DNA of 8,558 nt from Campylobacteraceae bacterium (GCA_027079365.1 JALWVW010000033.1:1-8558), one strand, 5' to 3'. Shown: positions 1-5,739, numbered from the stretch's first letter. Made by a program: numbers and translations. Notes: generated by a model not told the origin, from the letters alone.

Positions 1-533
1 TATTTTCTCCATCACAGCTCAAAGGCATTGACCTGAGCCCCGTGATGGTAGCGCGTGCCAAAGACAGAGGGTTAGATGCTGAAGCAATCAATCTCTGTGA
101 ACTGAAGGGGCACTACGATGTCATCACTGCCGTATTTGATATGGTCAATTATCTGGACAAGCCGTCACTTGTTGCGTTTATGCAGTGTGTGGCAGCGCGT
201 TTGCATCCTGGTGGGGTGTTTGTCTGCGATATCAACACCGAGTATGGGTTTGATGAGATTGCTAGTGGTAGCTTCACCACAGAAAATGATGCTGAGTACC
301 TGATCATAGACAGTGAGTATGAAGAAGGGGTCTATCGTTCTGACTTTACACTCTTTGAAAAAAAAGGTACACTCTACAGTAGAGAAGATCAGCAGATTAT
401 ACAGTATCTGCACACACCCCAAGAGGTGGCTGCGGCAGGCGATTTGGTATTGCAATCCCAGCTGCCCCTCTCACTCTATGCCGAGCAGAGTGATAAAACG
501 CTACTCGTTATACAGAAAGGAGATATCTCATGA
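1..533 (+). CDS. class I SAM-dependent methyltransferase, 5'-truncated
   Basis: The reading frame is open from base 3, so the true start lies before the window; 176 residues are visible. The first residues, LKGIDLSPVMVARAK, match the motif II strand and acidic loop of Rossmann-fold SAM methyltransferases, where the Asp of GIDLS would bind the ribose of SAM. The glycine-rich motif I must lie just upstream. Next come a motif IV-like strand (YDVITAVFDMVNYL) and a motif VI-like segment (LHPGGVFVCDINT), both typical of the Methyltransf_11/25 group. The second half is mixed beta/alpha and would hold the substrate-binding part. The substrate cannot be named. The stop overlaps the start of the next gene by 4 bases (ATGA), so the two are probably co-transcribed and coupled. 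It is not closely similar to the second methyltransferase at 1753-2490. The family is secure; the function is unknown. Confidence 0.85.
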   Translation, partial: FSPSQLKGIDLSPVMVARAKDRGLDAEAINLCELKGHYDVITAVFDMVNYLDKPSLVAFMQCVAARLHPGGVFVCDINTEYGFDEIASGSFTTENDAEYLIIDSEYEEGVYRSDFTLFEKKGTLYSREDQQIIQYLHTPQEVAAAGDLVLQSQLPLSLYAEQSDKTLLVIQKGDIS

Positions 534-931
534 AAACGATGATACTTACCGTTTGTGTACTGTTTGTATTTTCAGGATGTGCCCCCGTAGCACAGAGCGG
601 AAGTAGATCCTCTGCCTCTCAACCAAGTGATGCACCCTCCTGTACTTCAGGAGTGAGTTGCCAAAATATTGGACTCAGCCATGCCGGACGAGGAACGAAA
701 AAACACTACGCCATTGCCGCGAAATATTTCAAGCGAGCCTGTGACTACGGAATGGATGAGGGCTGCAACAATCTCGCCTTCCTCTATGCCAATGCCAGAG
801 GGCTCAAACAGAGCTATACGCAGGCATATCGATATTGGGGGATGGCTTGCCAGATGGGCAATCAATCTGCCTGCGCCAATCTGGAGCTGGCCAAGGAGAA
901 AGTGGCGGAGATGCATAAGAAATCAAAATGA
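530..931 (+). CDS. Sel1-repeat (Hcp-like) cysteine-rich lipoprotein
   Basis: A 133-residue protein with a lipoprotein signal: a short positive N-terminus, a hydrophobic stretch (residues 4-14) and a lipobox FSG-C with Cys17 as the acylated residue. A low-complexity Ser/Pro/Ala linker (about 18-37) precedes two Sel1-type helical repeats (about 57-92 and 93-128). The cysteines pair as C71/C79 and C107/C115. Each pair is separated by seven residues, and the two pairs repeat with a period of exactly 36, which is the disulfide-stapled layout known for Helicobacter Hcp proteins. A C38/C44 pair may belong to a partial repeat. It should sit in the outer membrane or periplasm and probably acts in protein-protein contacts. 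It is much shorter than typical Hcp proteins. The start is supported by AAGGAG at 517-522, seven bases before the ATG. No target or phenotype can be inferred. Confidence 0.85.
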   Translation: MKTMILTVCVLFVFSGCAPVAQSGSRSSASQPSDAPSCTSGVSCQNIGLSHAGRGTKKHYAIAAKYFKRACDYGMDEGCNNLAFLYANARGLKQSYTQAYRYWGMACQMGNQSACANLELAKEKVAEMHKKSK

Positions 932-941
932 TGGATTAGTG

Positions 942-1119
942 CTCGGCTTATATCGTCCCTGATGAGAGAATGAATGAGATAAGGCAAAACAGTAGGGTGT
1001 TGTACCTTTGCAACACCAATAATCTAAATAGCAACTATATCTATTAGTACATAAATATATCATTTGTATTGATGGTGTTGTCGGGGGACAACACCCTACA
1101 TTCGACACATGAAGCCGAG
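942..1119. repeat. outer 8-bp inverted repeat around the REPIN
   Basis: CTCGGCTT at 942-949 is matched by its exact reverse complement AAGCCGAG at 1112-1119, placed outside the REPIN on both sides. One reading is that a bidirectional hairpin terminator between the convergent genes was split by insertion of the REPIN. Neither arm is followed by a T-tract, and eight bases could match by chance, so this is a weak call. Confidence 0.3.
992..1099. repeat. REPIN-like element: two inverted REP hairpins
   Basis: The 12-mer GTAGGGTGTTGT (992-1003) is exactly reverse-complemented at 1088-1099. Each end is itself a hairpin. The left one is GTAG (992-995) followed by stem GGTGTTG/CAACACC (996-1002 with 1011-1017, 8-base loop). 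The right one is stem GGTGTTGT/ACAACACC (1074-1081 with 1088-1095, 6-base loop) followed by CTAC (1096-1099). The loops differ while the stems are conserved. A GTAG tetranucleotide next to a hairpin is the known signature of REP sequences mobilised by RAYT (TnpA-REP) transposases, and two REPs facing each other form a REPIN. The 56 bases between the hairpins are AT-rich. The element lies between convergent genes, a usual REP position, and could also help end transcription from both sides. No RAYT gene is in the window. Confidence 0.75.
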
Positions 1120-1140
1120 ATGATTGAAACGAGAGTGTTA

Positions 1141-1674
1141 TTAGTCGAGTAGCTTTCCGAGTGCAGTTTCGCTGTCAGCCAATTCTACTCTGGTGACTTT
1201 TTTGTTGTCCAGTGTCATGACGATCACTTTGGTCGCCTCCTGACCCTCTTTGAGCTGCTTGGCCATCTCTTTGTCATAGATCAGCATCATGGCATAGTTG
1301 CTTTTTCTAAGATCAGGCAGGGCAAAGGTATTTTGGATTACCACAGGCATGGCTGAGATGTCTGCAACGATGACGGCATTGCGCTTTTGCAGGTAGCCTT
1401 CAGGTTTCTCCATCATAAATACTTTGATGATGTGTCCTGTATCTTTGGTAAAGGCGAAGATCAGTTCCTGTGTGGTAGTAGAGAGCTTGTGCGCTTTGTC
1501 AAACTGATCAGGCAGAATATAGTCGATCGTGGAGCCTACGCTAAAGTGCTGACCTTTGGGCGTTACGGTAAGTGAATATTTGCTGGCATCATAATTGCTT
1601 TTTCCGTTGATACCGAAGAGTACGCCCGCAGCGATGATGATAAGAGCGATGAGTCCGAGTAGTATTTTTTTCAT
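1141..1674 (-). CDS. membrane-anchored or exported protein of unknown function, possible thioredoxin-like fold
   Basis: A 177-residue protein. It starts with two lysines and a hydrophobic segment (residues 4-22, Ile/Leu/Ala/Gly rich) with no Cys, so it is either a membrane anchor or an uncleaved signal, and the rest should be periplasmic. The segment around residues 46-58 (VGSTIDYILPDQF), followed by a predicted strand ELIFAFTKDTGHII, resembles the opening of thioredoxin/YtfJ-like folds (G-x-P-F-x-LPDQ, then a strand where CxxC would sit). There is no cysteine anywhere in the protein, so any redox role of the usual kind is excluded. This fold reading is an inference from pattern only. The start is supported by AAGGAA about eight bases upstream, and a TACAAT box at 1705-1710 suggests it is transcribed apart from the AOR operon, whose last gene ends 78 bases upstream. 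Confidence 0.75.
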   Translation of the reverse strand: MKKILLGLIALIIIAAGVLFGINGKSNYDASKYSLTVTPKGQHFSVGSTIDYILPDQFDKAHKLSTTTQELIFAFTKDTGHIIKVFMMEKPEGYLQKRNAVIVADISAMPVVIQNTFALPDLRKSNYAMMLIYDKEMAKQLKEGQEATKVIVMTLDNKKVTRVELADSETALGKLLD

Positions 1675-1704
1675 TGATATGATTCCTTGATAAGTAAGTG
1701 CGGC

Positions 1705-1710
1705 ATTGTA
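1705..1710 (-). promoter_or_regulatory. putative -10 box for the 1141-1674 gene
   Basis: On the minus strand the sequence reads TTTGAGTACAATGCC; TACAAT fits the Campylobacterota sigma70 -10 element. It would start transcription near 1699, about 25 bases before the ATG. No convincing -35 is seen, which is normal in this group. Confidence 0.4.
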
Positions 1711-1752
1711 CTCAAAAGGGGTTAATGAATTCTAAAGCGCAACTCCAAATAG

Positions 1753-2490
1753 TTACCAGATGACGAGATTGAGATAATTTAGGGTGGTTTCTACTACTTC
1801 TCCCCCCTCATTTCTATACTGCTGTAAGATTCGTATGATCTTCTCTTTCTCTGGCATCATACCCCGTACTTTGAGGTGCCAGCTGTAGTTTTCTATGGCC
1901 TCCTCCCAAGGCTTGATACGGGTCTTCACTTCGGTATGTTCGATGACACGGTAGGGGTACTTCTCTTTGTCAAGCCAGTGCTTGAGTATCGTAGCGGAAT
2001 TGGGAGGCTGGTAGACGCCCCCATGTGCCCCAAAGAGTGCCTCGATCAGCTCCGTACCCCGCTTACCGCCCCAGCCAAGGAAGAGCTTGGTGGGGGCGGC
2101 ATCATGCATCTTTTGAAAATGCTGATCTTCTTTGAGTGCAGGAAACATCGTGGCAATAGCGATATCGTATGGCTGCGTACCCAGAGAAAAATCCTCCCAG
2201 CTGCTTTGATGGGTGCGGAGGTTGTGCAGTCCTATTTTTTTGGCATCTTCATTGACGATATTTAGCATGGCAGGGGAGATATCCACTGCGTCCACCTGTC
2301 GTGCTTTTTGTGCTATTCTGAGAGTGTAGGCACCAGTACCACAGCCGATATCCAAAACCGTTTTTCCTGTTAAGTCAATGCTTGCTTGTGTAATATAATT
2401 GCAAATTGTTGCTTCAAGTACCTCTGTACTGTTCGTATAGCGATTGTATTTTTCGGCTTTTTTGTCCCATTTCTGCTGAAGCGTTTTCAT
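1753..2490 (-). CDS. class I SAM-dependent methyltransferase, last gene of the AOR operon
   Basis: A 245-residue Rossmann-fold methyltransferase. Motif I is VLDIGCGTG (residues 45-53), the SAM glycine loop. Motif II is VDAVDIS, with Asp70 as the ribose-binding acidic residue. A motif IV-like strand follows in YDIAIATMFPAL, and FLGWGG replaces the usual post-motif strand. The N-terminal WDKKAEKYNRYTN resembles the lead-in helix of UbiE-like enzymes. The C-terminal third (about 150-245, with many Trp/Tyr) is a substrate domain I do not recognise. Its start codon overlaps the stop of the upstream adenylyltransferase (ATGA, 2487-2490) and has no clear ribosome site of its own, so translation is probably coupled. 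This firmly ties it to the AOR cluster. It might modify the cofactor, the AOR protein or the enzyme's product, and the sequence does not decide which. Confidence 0.88.
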   Translation of the reverse strand: MKTLQQKWDKKAEKYNRYTNSTEVLEATICNYITQASIDLTGKTVLDIGCGTGAYTLRIAQKARQVDAVDISPAMLNIVNEDAKKIGLHNLRTHQSSWEDFSLGTQPYDIAIATMFPALKEDQHFQKMHDAAPTKLFLGWGGKRGTELIEALFGAHGGVYQPPNSATILKHWLDKEKYPYRVIEHTEVKTRIKPWEEAIENYSWHLKVRGMMPEKEKIIRILQQYRNEGGEVVETTLNYLNLVIW

Positions 2491-3287
2491 AGAGGTAGTT
2501 TTTCGAATTCATTATAGAGAAGGTCGGTGACCAAAAAAGTATCTTTGAGTGATTCTCCTATGTCCAGGAGAAGCTTGATCGTCTCAGAAGCTTGGATGGA
2601 GGCAGCCAGTGTAACGGTGAAGGCAGGGTTGCCACTGACCAGTTCTGCACCTCTTTCTCCATTAGGGTAGAGCTGTTCAAGTGTACTGTCGGTCGTGAAC
2701 TGCCCCTGCATCCCCGCGATGGCACCGTGTACAAAATGTATCCCCAGCTCCTGGCAGGACTTGGCAAGATCCAGCTTAGTCTGTGGGTTGTCGACTGCAT
2801 CAATGACGACTGAGGCTTCTTCAAGTCTCTGCTTCTCTTTGAGAGGATCAAATTTCTGCACAAAACTCTGAATTTCTATGGAGGGATTGATTCGCTCCAA
2901 TGCCTCTTTGACCACGAGTGCTTTCTCTCTGCCCAGATCGGTAAGGGTGGAGAAGTTTTGTCGGTTGAGATTGTGCTCTTCAAAGGTATCAAAATCATAC
3001 AGAGAGAGCCTGCCTATACCGATGCGTGTGAGTATCTCTGCGATATGTCCACCCAAGCCCCCACAGCCCACAATGAGTACATGGGAGTCAAAAAGTATCT
3101 TCTGTTGGGCAGAAGAGATGGTAGATTGGTTTCTCAGATAACGGAGTGGTATGATGCCCATCTCCAGGGCAACGCTCTCTACCTCTCGGTAGCTCAGTCC
3201 AAACTGCTCTGTGGCATGGCGGTGATCATCTAGTGAGAGGGTGGCATCAAGAAGTGCGCATTGGCGTAAAAAGGACTCCAACTCCAT
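2487..3287 (-). CDS. HesA/MoeB/ThiF-family adenylyltransferase (E1-like)
   Basis: A 266-residue E1-like enzyme expected to adenylate the C-terminus of a MoaD/ThiS-type carrier so that sulfur can be loaded for the pterin dithiolene. Visible motifs: the nucleotide-binding loop VGCGGLGG (73-80), acidic Asp98/Asp100 (YDFDTFEEHNLNRQ), the NLNRQ motif (106-110), the conserved Lys122 (GREKA) and DAVDN (163-167). About 60 residues precede the usual start of the fold and carry a PLRYLRNQ motif (47-54) in place of the common RYxRQ. Only three cysteines exist (10, 75, 178), so the four zinc-binding Cys of typical MoeB are absent, as in other HesA-type members. Its ATG directly follows the TAG of the MoaD-like gene with no spacing, and its own stop overlaps the methyltransferase start. 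Its natural partner is probably the Gly-Gly-ending MoaD at 3606-3839. Confidence 0.9.
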   Translation of the reverse strand: MELESFLRQCALLDATLSLDDHRHATEQFGLSYREVESVALEMGIIPLRYLRNQSTISSAQQKILFDSHVLIVGCGGLGGHIAEILTRIGIGRLSLYDFDTFEEHNLNRQNFSTLTDLGREKALVVKEALERINPSIEIQSFVQKFDPLKEKQRLEEASVVIDAVDNPQTKLDLAKSCQELGIHFVHGAIAGMQGQFTTDSTLEQLYPNGERGAELVSGNPAFTVTLAASIQASETIKLLLDIGESLKDTFLVTDLLYNEFEKLPL

Positions 3288-3575
3288 CTAGGATGTTTCT
3301 CCCGCTTTCTTAATACCCAGTATCAGCCTATAAGAGCCAGGTGTACCGGGAGGAAGCAGGGCGACCCTGTCTCCTTCATGGAGCACTGTATTTTTGGGAA
3401 GTACGGTGCCATTAACAAATACTGCCTCTACATATTTTTCTTCCAAACCAAGGCTGTCTATGAGATCCTGCGCACTCATACCCTCGTCAATCTCTCTTTC
3501 GACATTGACACAGGGAATACCTAGCTCTTTGAGTCTGTTGCGTGCAAAAGAAAAGGCATTCATTGTAATTTTCAT
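3288..3575 (-). CDS. MoaD/ThiS-like beta-grasp protein lacking C-terminal Gly-Gly
   Basis: A 95-residue ubiquitin-like (beta-grasp) protein. Family features are the helix segment SAQDLIDSLGL, the strand/turn YVEAVFVNGTVLP and the penultimate loop LHEGDRVALLPPGTPG, which matches the LxxGDxVxLxPP signature of MoaD/ThiS. Canonical carriers end at Gly-Gly right after this loop. Here the chain instead runs through GTPG and a 17-residue tail (SYRLILGIKKAGETS and neighbours), so the residue to be adenylated and thiocarboxylated is missing. The N-terminus also has about 20 extra residues. The stop TAG directly abuts the next ATG, so the tail is not a frameshift artefact. AAGGAG at 3582-3587 supports the start. 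It may be a structural or regulatory partner, or a carrier only after cleavage; it could also resemble the Mut7-C-type ubiquitin domains that lack Gly-Gly. Confidence 0.82.
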   Translation of the reverse strand: MKITMNAFSFARNRLKELGIPCVNVEREIDEGMSAQDLIDSLGLEEKYVEAVFVNGTVLPKNTVLHEGDRVALLPPGTPGSYRLILGIKKAGETS

Positions 3576-3605
3576 TATTTGCTCCTTGTCTTCATGAGGT
3601 TCTCT

Positions 3606-3839
3606 CTATCCGCCCCCTACTTTGGGAAATAGGGAGAGTATGTCTCCATCTTCCAGGATATGTGATTCCTGAAAGTGGCGACCATTGACCATGATAACAC
3701 CGATGGGGAATCGTTCTATAGGAATCCCCGTTTCTATGATCACCCCCTCGACGGCCGTTCCCTTGGGGTAGACACGCTTTTCTAGTTTGAAGTGGTCTGC
3801 TCTATACTGGGCGAACAGTTTGACGGTGATCTCTATCAT
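3606..3839 (-). CDS. moaD: MoaD-family molybdopterin synthase sulfur carrier
   Basis: A 77-residue beta-grasp protein, the normal size for MoaD. It begins with the strand IEITVKLFAQYR, has the turn VIMVNGRHF, the loop LEDGDILSLFPKV and ends in Gly-Gly-Gly, the flexible tail whose last glycine is adenylated and then thiocarboxylated. It should supply sulfur for the dithiolene of the metal-binding pterin, working with MoaE encoded elsewhere and with the adenylyltransferase two genes on. It lies nine bases after the AOR stop, with AGGAAG as its ribosome site, and 30 bases before the second MoaD-like gene. Carrying a MoaD next to an AOR gene is common in tungsten-enzyme loci. The symbol is by family; it could be a paralogue dedicated to the AOR cofactor. 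Confidence 0.88.
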   Translation of the reverse strand: MIEITVKLFAQYRADHFKLEKRVYPKGTAVEGVIIETGIPIERFPIGVIMVNGRHFQESHILEDGDILSLFPKVGGG

Positions 3840-3848
3840 GCCCGCTTC

Positions 3849-5585
3849 CTAAAAGTCCCAGAAAGCATCGATCTCTTCATTGGTAAAGTCCCAGATAGCA
3901 TTATGTGGAGGTAGTGCTTCATACTTCATAAATTCAGGGATTCTGTCGTCCGCGGCGGTAAGACCTGCTTTGAGATTGAATTCGTGCTCCGTCTTGAGAA
4001 TGCGTGCACCCAGACTGGTGACATCATCTGCAGTGAGGTTGATACCAAATCTGGCATTAATCATATCGATGAGTGCCGGCAAACAGGCAGGATCATCCAG
4101 TGCTGGGAAGGCGACAAAAATACACATACCAGTACTGTCAATCGCTGCTGAGGCGATCTGTAGATTCCTAGAGAGTGCTACCTGCCCCTCTTTTTTCAGT
4201 GGATCGATATAGCCGCCTGAGTTGAGGATATTGGTGGCCACTGCGTAGCCTGCCGTATGGTCTGCCCCCATAGGTGTAGTGGCATAGGTGATACCCTGAC
4301 CCTTGATCGCTCTTGGCTCATAGGCAGGGATGGACTGATTTTTGACCACAGGCACTCTGACAAGACCATAGAGCTTACCTACATTGCCGGCACCAGACCC
4401 AATGATCCTGCCTACTGGTGTACCGTTGGGGACATCTTCTGAAAGGATTTTGTAGACAGTCTCTCCATCACCAAACTCCAGCAGTCCACCCTCTGCAGCG
4501 ACACCAAAGGTAACGCCTGTTTCGATGGCATCCACACCGATATCATCCATGAGATTGTCTATCTTGGCAATAAGATCTAGGTCATTGATACCGAAGTTGG
4601 CACCAAAAGCCCAGATCATCTCATATTCAAACCCAGATGCCAGATAGTTGCCCTCTTCATCATTATAGGTCTGAGAACACTGGATCACACAGCCGGCATG
4701 ACAGCCATGCGTAGTGCTTCCACCTCGTTCTTTAATATTTTCTGCCATATGTTCACCACAGATCTCCTCGGCATTTTCAGAGTTTCCTGACCTGAAGTTT
4801 AGGCTTGGAAGTCCGCCTGCTTCATTGATGATATTGACCAGTACATTGGTACCAAAAGCCGGCAGACCTTCACCGCTGATCGGGTTGTCTTGTAGTGCCT
4901 TGGTAAAGATTTTATTGGCCGCCTTGAACTTCTCTGGATCTGCCAAATGGGTCTCTTTGTACTTTTCTGCATCCACGGTAATGACTTTGATCTTCTTTGA
5001 TCCCATGACCGCACCCATACCACCACGGCCGTGACTTCGTAGTTTGCCCTTGGGGTCTTTGACGGAGATATTGGAGATCAGCATTCTCTGTTCACCTGGT
5101 GTACCAATGGTCATGACGGCTACCTTTTTGTCATAGCGCTCCAGCATGGCGTCAAGTACTTCAAAGTTTTCTTTGCCTACCAGCTCCGGGCAGGCTTCGA
5201 TCGTGACATGCTCTTTGGTGACATGCAGATGATAGAAGGTGCTGTCATCTTCGGGGATATCCTCGATGATTAGCGCTTTTACTCCAAGCTTTGCAAAGAT
5301 ACCGGCACTGGTACCTCCAACATTACTCTCTTTGATACCGCCCGTCAGTGGGCTTTTGGCTCCTAGAGAATTTCTGCCTGAGTTGGCAGCGATAGTGCCG
5401 GAGAGAAGTCCCGGTGCAAAGACCATTTTGTTATTGGGGCCGAGTGGGTGACATTCGGGATCGACCTCTGCGGCCACGATAGTAGAGGTCAGTCCTCTAC
5501 CTCCCAGACCCATCCACTCCTCTGGAACTTCTTCGATCTTGTAGCTTAGATCTTTCATATTCACGCGATAAATTTTGTCTGACAT
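3849..5585 (-). CDS. aor: aldehyde:ferredoxin oxidoreductase family (tungsten/molybdenum bis-pterin, [4Fe-4S]) enzyme
   Basis: A 578-residue cytoplasmic oxidoreductase of the AOR family, close to full family length. Such enzymes oxidise aldehydes to acids, or run in reverse, and pass electrons through one [4Fe-4S] cluster to ferredoxin. N-terminal domain motifs are GLGGRGL (26-32), SGRNSLGAKSPLTGG (69-83) and the pterin-binding GRGGMGAVMGSKKIK (186-200). The two DxxGx(D/C) pterin motifs are DDIGVD (347-352) and DSTGMC (483-488). Cluster ligands should be Cys295, Cys299, Cys303 and Cys488. The first spacing is C-x3-C-x3-C, not the C-x2-C-x3-C of Pyrococcus AOR. Active-site candidates are Glu320/Glu322 and His443 (GADHTAGY). 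It heads the minus-strand operon, with AAGGAG at 5592-5597 and an ATG six bases on. No AorA/AorC-like electron-transfer subunit lies beside it. Substrate and metal (W or Mo) are not decided by sequence; YdhV-like or other subclasses remain possible. Confidence 0.93.
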   Translation of the reverse strand: MSDKIYRVNMKDLSYKIEEVPEEWMGLGGRGLTSTIVAAEVDPECHPLGPNNKMVFAPGLLSGTIAANSGRNSLGAKSPLTGGIKESNVGGTSAGIFAKLGVKALIIEDIPEDDSTFYHLHVTKEHVTIEACPELVGKENFEVLDAMLERYDKKVAVMTIGTPGEQRMLISNISVKDPKGKLRSHGRGGMGAVMGSKKIKVITVDAEKYKETHLADPEKFKAANKIFTKALQDNPISGEGLPAFGTNVLVNIINEAGGLPSLNFRSGNSENAEEICGEHMAENIKERGGSTTHGCHAGCVIQCSQTYNDEEGNYLASGFEYEMIWAFGANFGINDLDLIAKIDNLMDDIGVDAIETGVTFGVAAEGGLLEFGDGETVYKILSEDVPNGTPVGRIIGSGAGNVGKLYGLVRVPVVKNQSIPAYEPRAIKGQGITYATTPMGADHTAGYAVATNILNSGGYIDPLKKEGQVALSRNLQIASAAIDSTGMCIFVAFPALDDPACLPALIDMINARFGINLTADDVTSLGARILKTEHEFNLKAGLTAADDRIPEFMKYEALPPHNAIWDFTNEEIDAFWDF

Positions 5586-5614
5586 TTCCTTCTCCTTTTA
5601 TTGATTATGAGGGT

Positions 5615-5620
5615 ATTATA
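5615..5620 (-). promoter_or_regulatory. putative -10 box of the AOR operon
   Basis: Minus-strand TATAAT (complement of ATTATA at 5615-5620) would start transcription near 5608, about 23 bases before the AOR start codon. A second perfect TATAAT lies 13 bases upstream (5628-5633) and may be an alternative start. The surrounding DNA is AT-rich and has no clear -35. A short palindrome, GTAT-T-ATAC (5613-5621), covers the first box. Confidence 0.5.
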
Positions 5621-5693
5621 CTGTAAAATTATAACAAAAAGATGGCAAAATAGTTTCGTTTTATGCTATTTCGTAACATTTGGGAAAATTAGA

Positions 5694-5699
5694 TACAAT
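5694..5699 (+). promoter_or_regulatory. putative -10 box of moeA
   Basis: GATACAATCT contains TACAAT, a good match to the Campylobacterota -10 element. Transcription would start near 5706, leaving a leader of about 34 bases that contains the GGGAG ribosome site. The upstream part has T-rich stretches (TTTCGTTTTATGCTATTT) in place of a -35, as is usual in this group. Confidence 0.5.
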
Positions 5700-5729
5700 C
5701 TTTCCAAAATATACAAAAACAACACCTCA

Positions 5730-5734
5730 GGGAG
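5730..5734 (+). promoter_or_regulatory. ribosome binding site that fixes the moeA GTG start
   Basis: GGGAG lies five bases before the GTG at 5740. The nearby ATG at 5738 is in another frame and is followed at once by TGA. A TTG at 5680 would lengthen the protein by 20 residues but lies upstream of the putative -10 box, so GTG 5740 is preferred. Confidence 0.7.
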
Positions 5735-5739
5735 ACGAT

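Larger units (their letters stand above)
5586..5739. promoter_or_regulatory. divergent promoter region between the AOR operon and moeA
   Basis: This 154-base gap separates the AOR start (minus) from the chosen moeA start (plus) and must drive both. It holds the two minus-strand TATAAT boxes (5615-5620, 5628-5633) and the plus-strand TACAAT (5694-5699). I looked for a ModE-like or other long palindromic operator between them and found none that convinces. Shared control is suggested by layout only. Confidence 0.6.

Noticed and set aside
992..1099. CRISPR repeat pair
   Set aside because: The two copies are inverted, only two in number, and each is a GTAG-flanked hairpin; this fits REP sequences, not direct CRISPR repeats.
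932..1140. Small gene or RNA in the gap
   Set aside because: Short frames here have no ribosome site or family motif, and the structure is accounted for by the inverted repeats.
1876..2265. A 129-codon plus-strand open frame
   Set aside because: Antisense to the methyltransferase with intact motifs I and II; no motif or ribosome site supports the plus frame.
3288..3340. Frameshift as the cause of the MoaD-like C-terminal tail
   Set aside because: The stop codon abuts the next start codon exactly, a natural operon junction, and the tail follows the core in one frame without a Gly-Gly in the other frames that I could see.
3880..4212. Plus-strand frames inside the AOR gene
   Set aside because: The AOR reading frame is complete with all family motifs; the opposite frames are by-products of its codon use.
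5680..5739. An upstream TTG start that would lengthen MoeA by 20 residues
   Set aside because: It lies upstream of the likely -10 box, and GTG 5740 has a well-placed GGGAG and gives the usual MoeA N-terminus.
5586..5739. ModE-type operator between the divergent genes
   Set aside because: No pair of inverted half-sites like TATATAACGAT was found; the AT-rich matches are explained by -10 boxes.
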